Below are positions 4,727 through 5,793 of a stretch of 5,793 bases of DNA, one piece after another. The notes under the pieces are model-generated. The model did no database searches and was not told the origin of the DNA. It saw nothing but the letters and a program-made list of their open reading frames with translations. Position numbers and translations under genes: made by a program. This stretch comes from an uncultured Eubacteriales bacterium. GTDB lineage: Bacteria; Bacillota; Clostridia; Oscillospirales; Acutalibacteraceae. Position 1 is the stretch's first letter. Every line of letters begins with the position of its first letter. The stretch is from contig CAKTTT010000151.1 in NCBI GenBank assembly GCA_934615635.1, positions 1-5,793 on the forward strand. Reading direction: 5' to 3'.

Positions 4727-5793
4727 TTATGCAAAAGACAACGCTTTCCGTAGCCAATCCAATACAATGCGATCATTTTCAAACACAATGGAAAATAACC
4801 GCTTAAGCTCCGCTTTTGTTATCGGGTCAACCACTTTGGCGGCTGGATAACGATCAACATAAGGGCTGACCCCAAGTAAACGCCATATCTTCCAGCATGT
4901 GCCATGTGTAGCGTCAAGTTCGTTATCAAAAACGTACTGCTTTGTAATTTGAAACATACAGTCTGCTATTTTTACACTGTTGGTCAAGGTTGGCCGTATC
5001 TTATCAGCGCAGCACGCCATGTGAAAGCGATCCTCAATGGGTTTATCCACCCGGTCGTTCAACCATTGGACGGTTTCCTAGGCGTTATCTATAGTTAGTT
5101 CATCTATGCGATGATAGATTTGCTTTTCCAACGCTGCGTGCGCTGGATGCCCCAGTGCGACCATCATATGCTGCAGGATGTCTGGCAACAAAACAGAAGG
5201 TGCAATTTCATGCCCTGTAATGATGGTGGCATCCTTGAAAGATGCGTACCAATTCACGAAAGTATCCAGCCCTCCGATAGTTCCATCCGGTTTGACAGAC
5301 GCGCCGGGGTGAGCAAAACCCAGCAAAAGACCGTTATCCTCGCACCCGAGAACCACCGTCCAATCTACGCCATTGTCCAACCGAATAAGCGCCGGAAATC
5401 CTAGCATGAGGGAATCCGACAGCATCTGGAGAATTGTATCACGAGAGGCGCCAGCAGGGACACGCTTCCATGACAAACCGGCAATACCCATGATATATGC
5501 TACGAATTCGTCGGGCCAATCCCAACCGGTTCCTCCGTCGGAGATGACCTGATAAGTGCCTATGCGCTCCTCCGGCCAGTACCAGCCCAACGCCACGCCT
5601 ATATAAGCCAAAAAGTCATGATATAGCTGTTCCTGGTGTTTCTGCAAGGTCGATGTTTGACAATTTCCACATTGGATACAATTACTTCCTTTCGGAGGAC
5701 AGTAATAGGGCGTATTTTCTGTGTAACCTAATACGGGGAGCAATGCGGAGGCCAAGGCGGCGAAGAATGAATTAGATTCGGCTCCGATAGGGA
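4727..5793 (-). pseudogene. Unrecognised protein gene, 5' end off the window, interrupted by one in-frame TAG
   Basis: One reading frame is open from the right edge (first full codon at 5789-5791) to TAA at 4727-4729, about 350 codons, broken only by TAG at 5078-5080. The first part includes SNSFFAALASALLPVLGYTE, a cysteine cluster CPPKGSNCIQCGNC (5660-5701), then GTYQVISDGGTGWDWPDEFV and VDWTVVLGCEDNGLLLGF. The part after the stop, 111-116 residues, runs TVQWLNDRVDKPIEDRFHMA and onward to DWLRKALSFA in the same frame. No good ribosome binding site precedes its first start (TTG 5060-5062), so it is not an obvious separate gene. The 'WTVVLG..DNGLLLGF' pattern is faintly reminiscent of C39/papain-like folds, but a catalytic His is not evident and I assign no function. 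A CAG or TGG codon mutated to TAG explains it most simply. A functional truncated product of about 237 or more residues remains possible. Codons are more AT-rich than in sigG. Confidence 0.7.

Noticed and set aside
5078..5080. Genome-wide reassignment of TAG to an amino acid
   Set aside because: The adjacent GyrI-like gene ends with TAG at a natural-looking C-terminus, and a single internal TAG is better explained by a nonsense mutation.

Overview
The window looks like a moderately GC-rich, spore-forming member of the Firmicutes, most likely class Clostridia. The main evidence is an intact forespore sigma factor gene (sigG), purine-rich Shine-Dalgarno sequences and GTG/TTG start codons. Every supported gene lies on the minus strand, so the gene order below runs against transcription. 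I see no CRISPR array, rRNA, tRNA or recognisable insertion sequence.

Positions 1-95 hold the first 31 codons of a MATE-family transporter that continues off the left edge, with its ribosome binding site and a plausible sigma-A promoter. Positions 210-510 hold no intact gene. They carry a good ribosome binding site and coding-like segments in three successive frames, which suggests a broken small gene or a frameshifted one. Positions 557-1324 are sigG. Its stop codon is buried in a perfect 18-bp terminator stem, and upstream of it lie a sigma-F/sigma-G-like promoter and a perfect 16-bp palindrome. A second strong terminator (1442-1476) separates sigG from a 743-residue membrane protein (1582-3813). 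That protein has a Cache-like sensor domain, a degenerate GGDEF domain and a catalytically complete EAL domain, so it is probably a c-di-GMP phosphodiesterase that responds to an external signal.

Positions 4085-5793 look different. GC content is lower by eye and both genes look damaged. One is a stand-alone GyrI-like effector-binding domain that resembles the C-terminal half of an AraC-type regulator without its DNA-binding half. The other is a long unrecognised gene, open to the right edge and interrupted by a single in-frame TAG. It carries a compact cysteine cluster. This looks like an acquired accessory cassette in decay, although recoding or a functional truncation cannot be excluded from sequence alone.

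The left part is largely single-gene transcription units (transport, sporulation, c-di-GMP turnover) separated by terminators. I see no convincing new multi-gene system. The features most worth checking are the TAG-interrupted gene, the truncated regulator beside it, the sigG control region and the frameshifted small gene.
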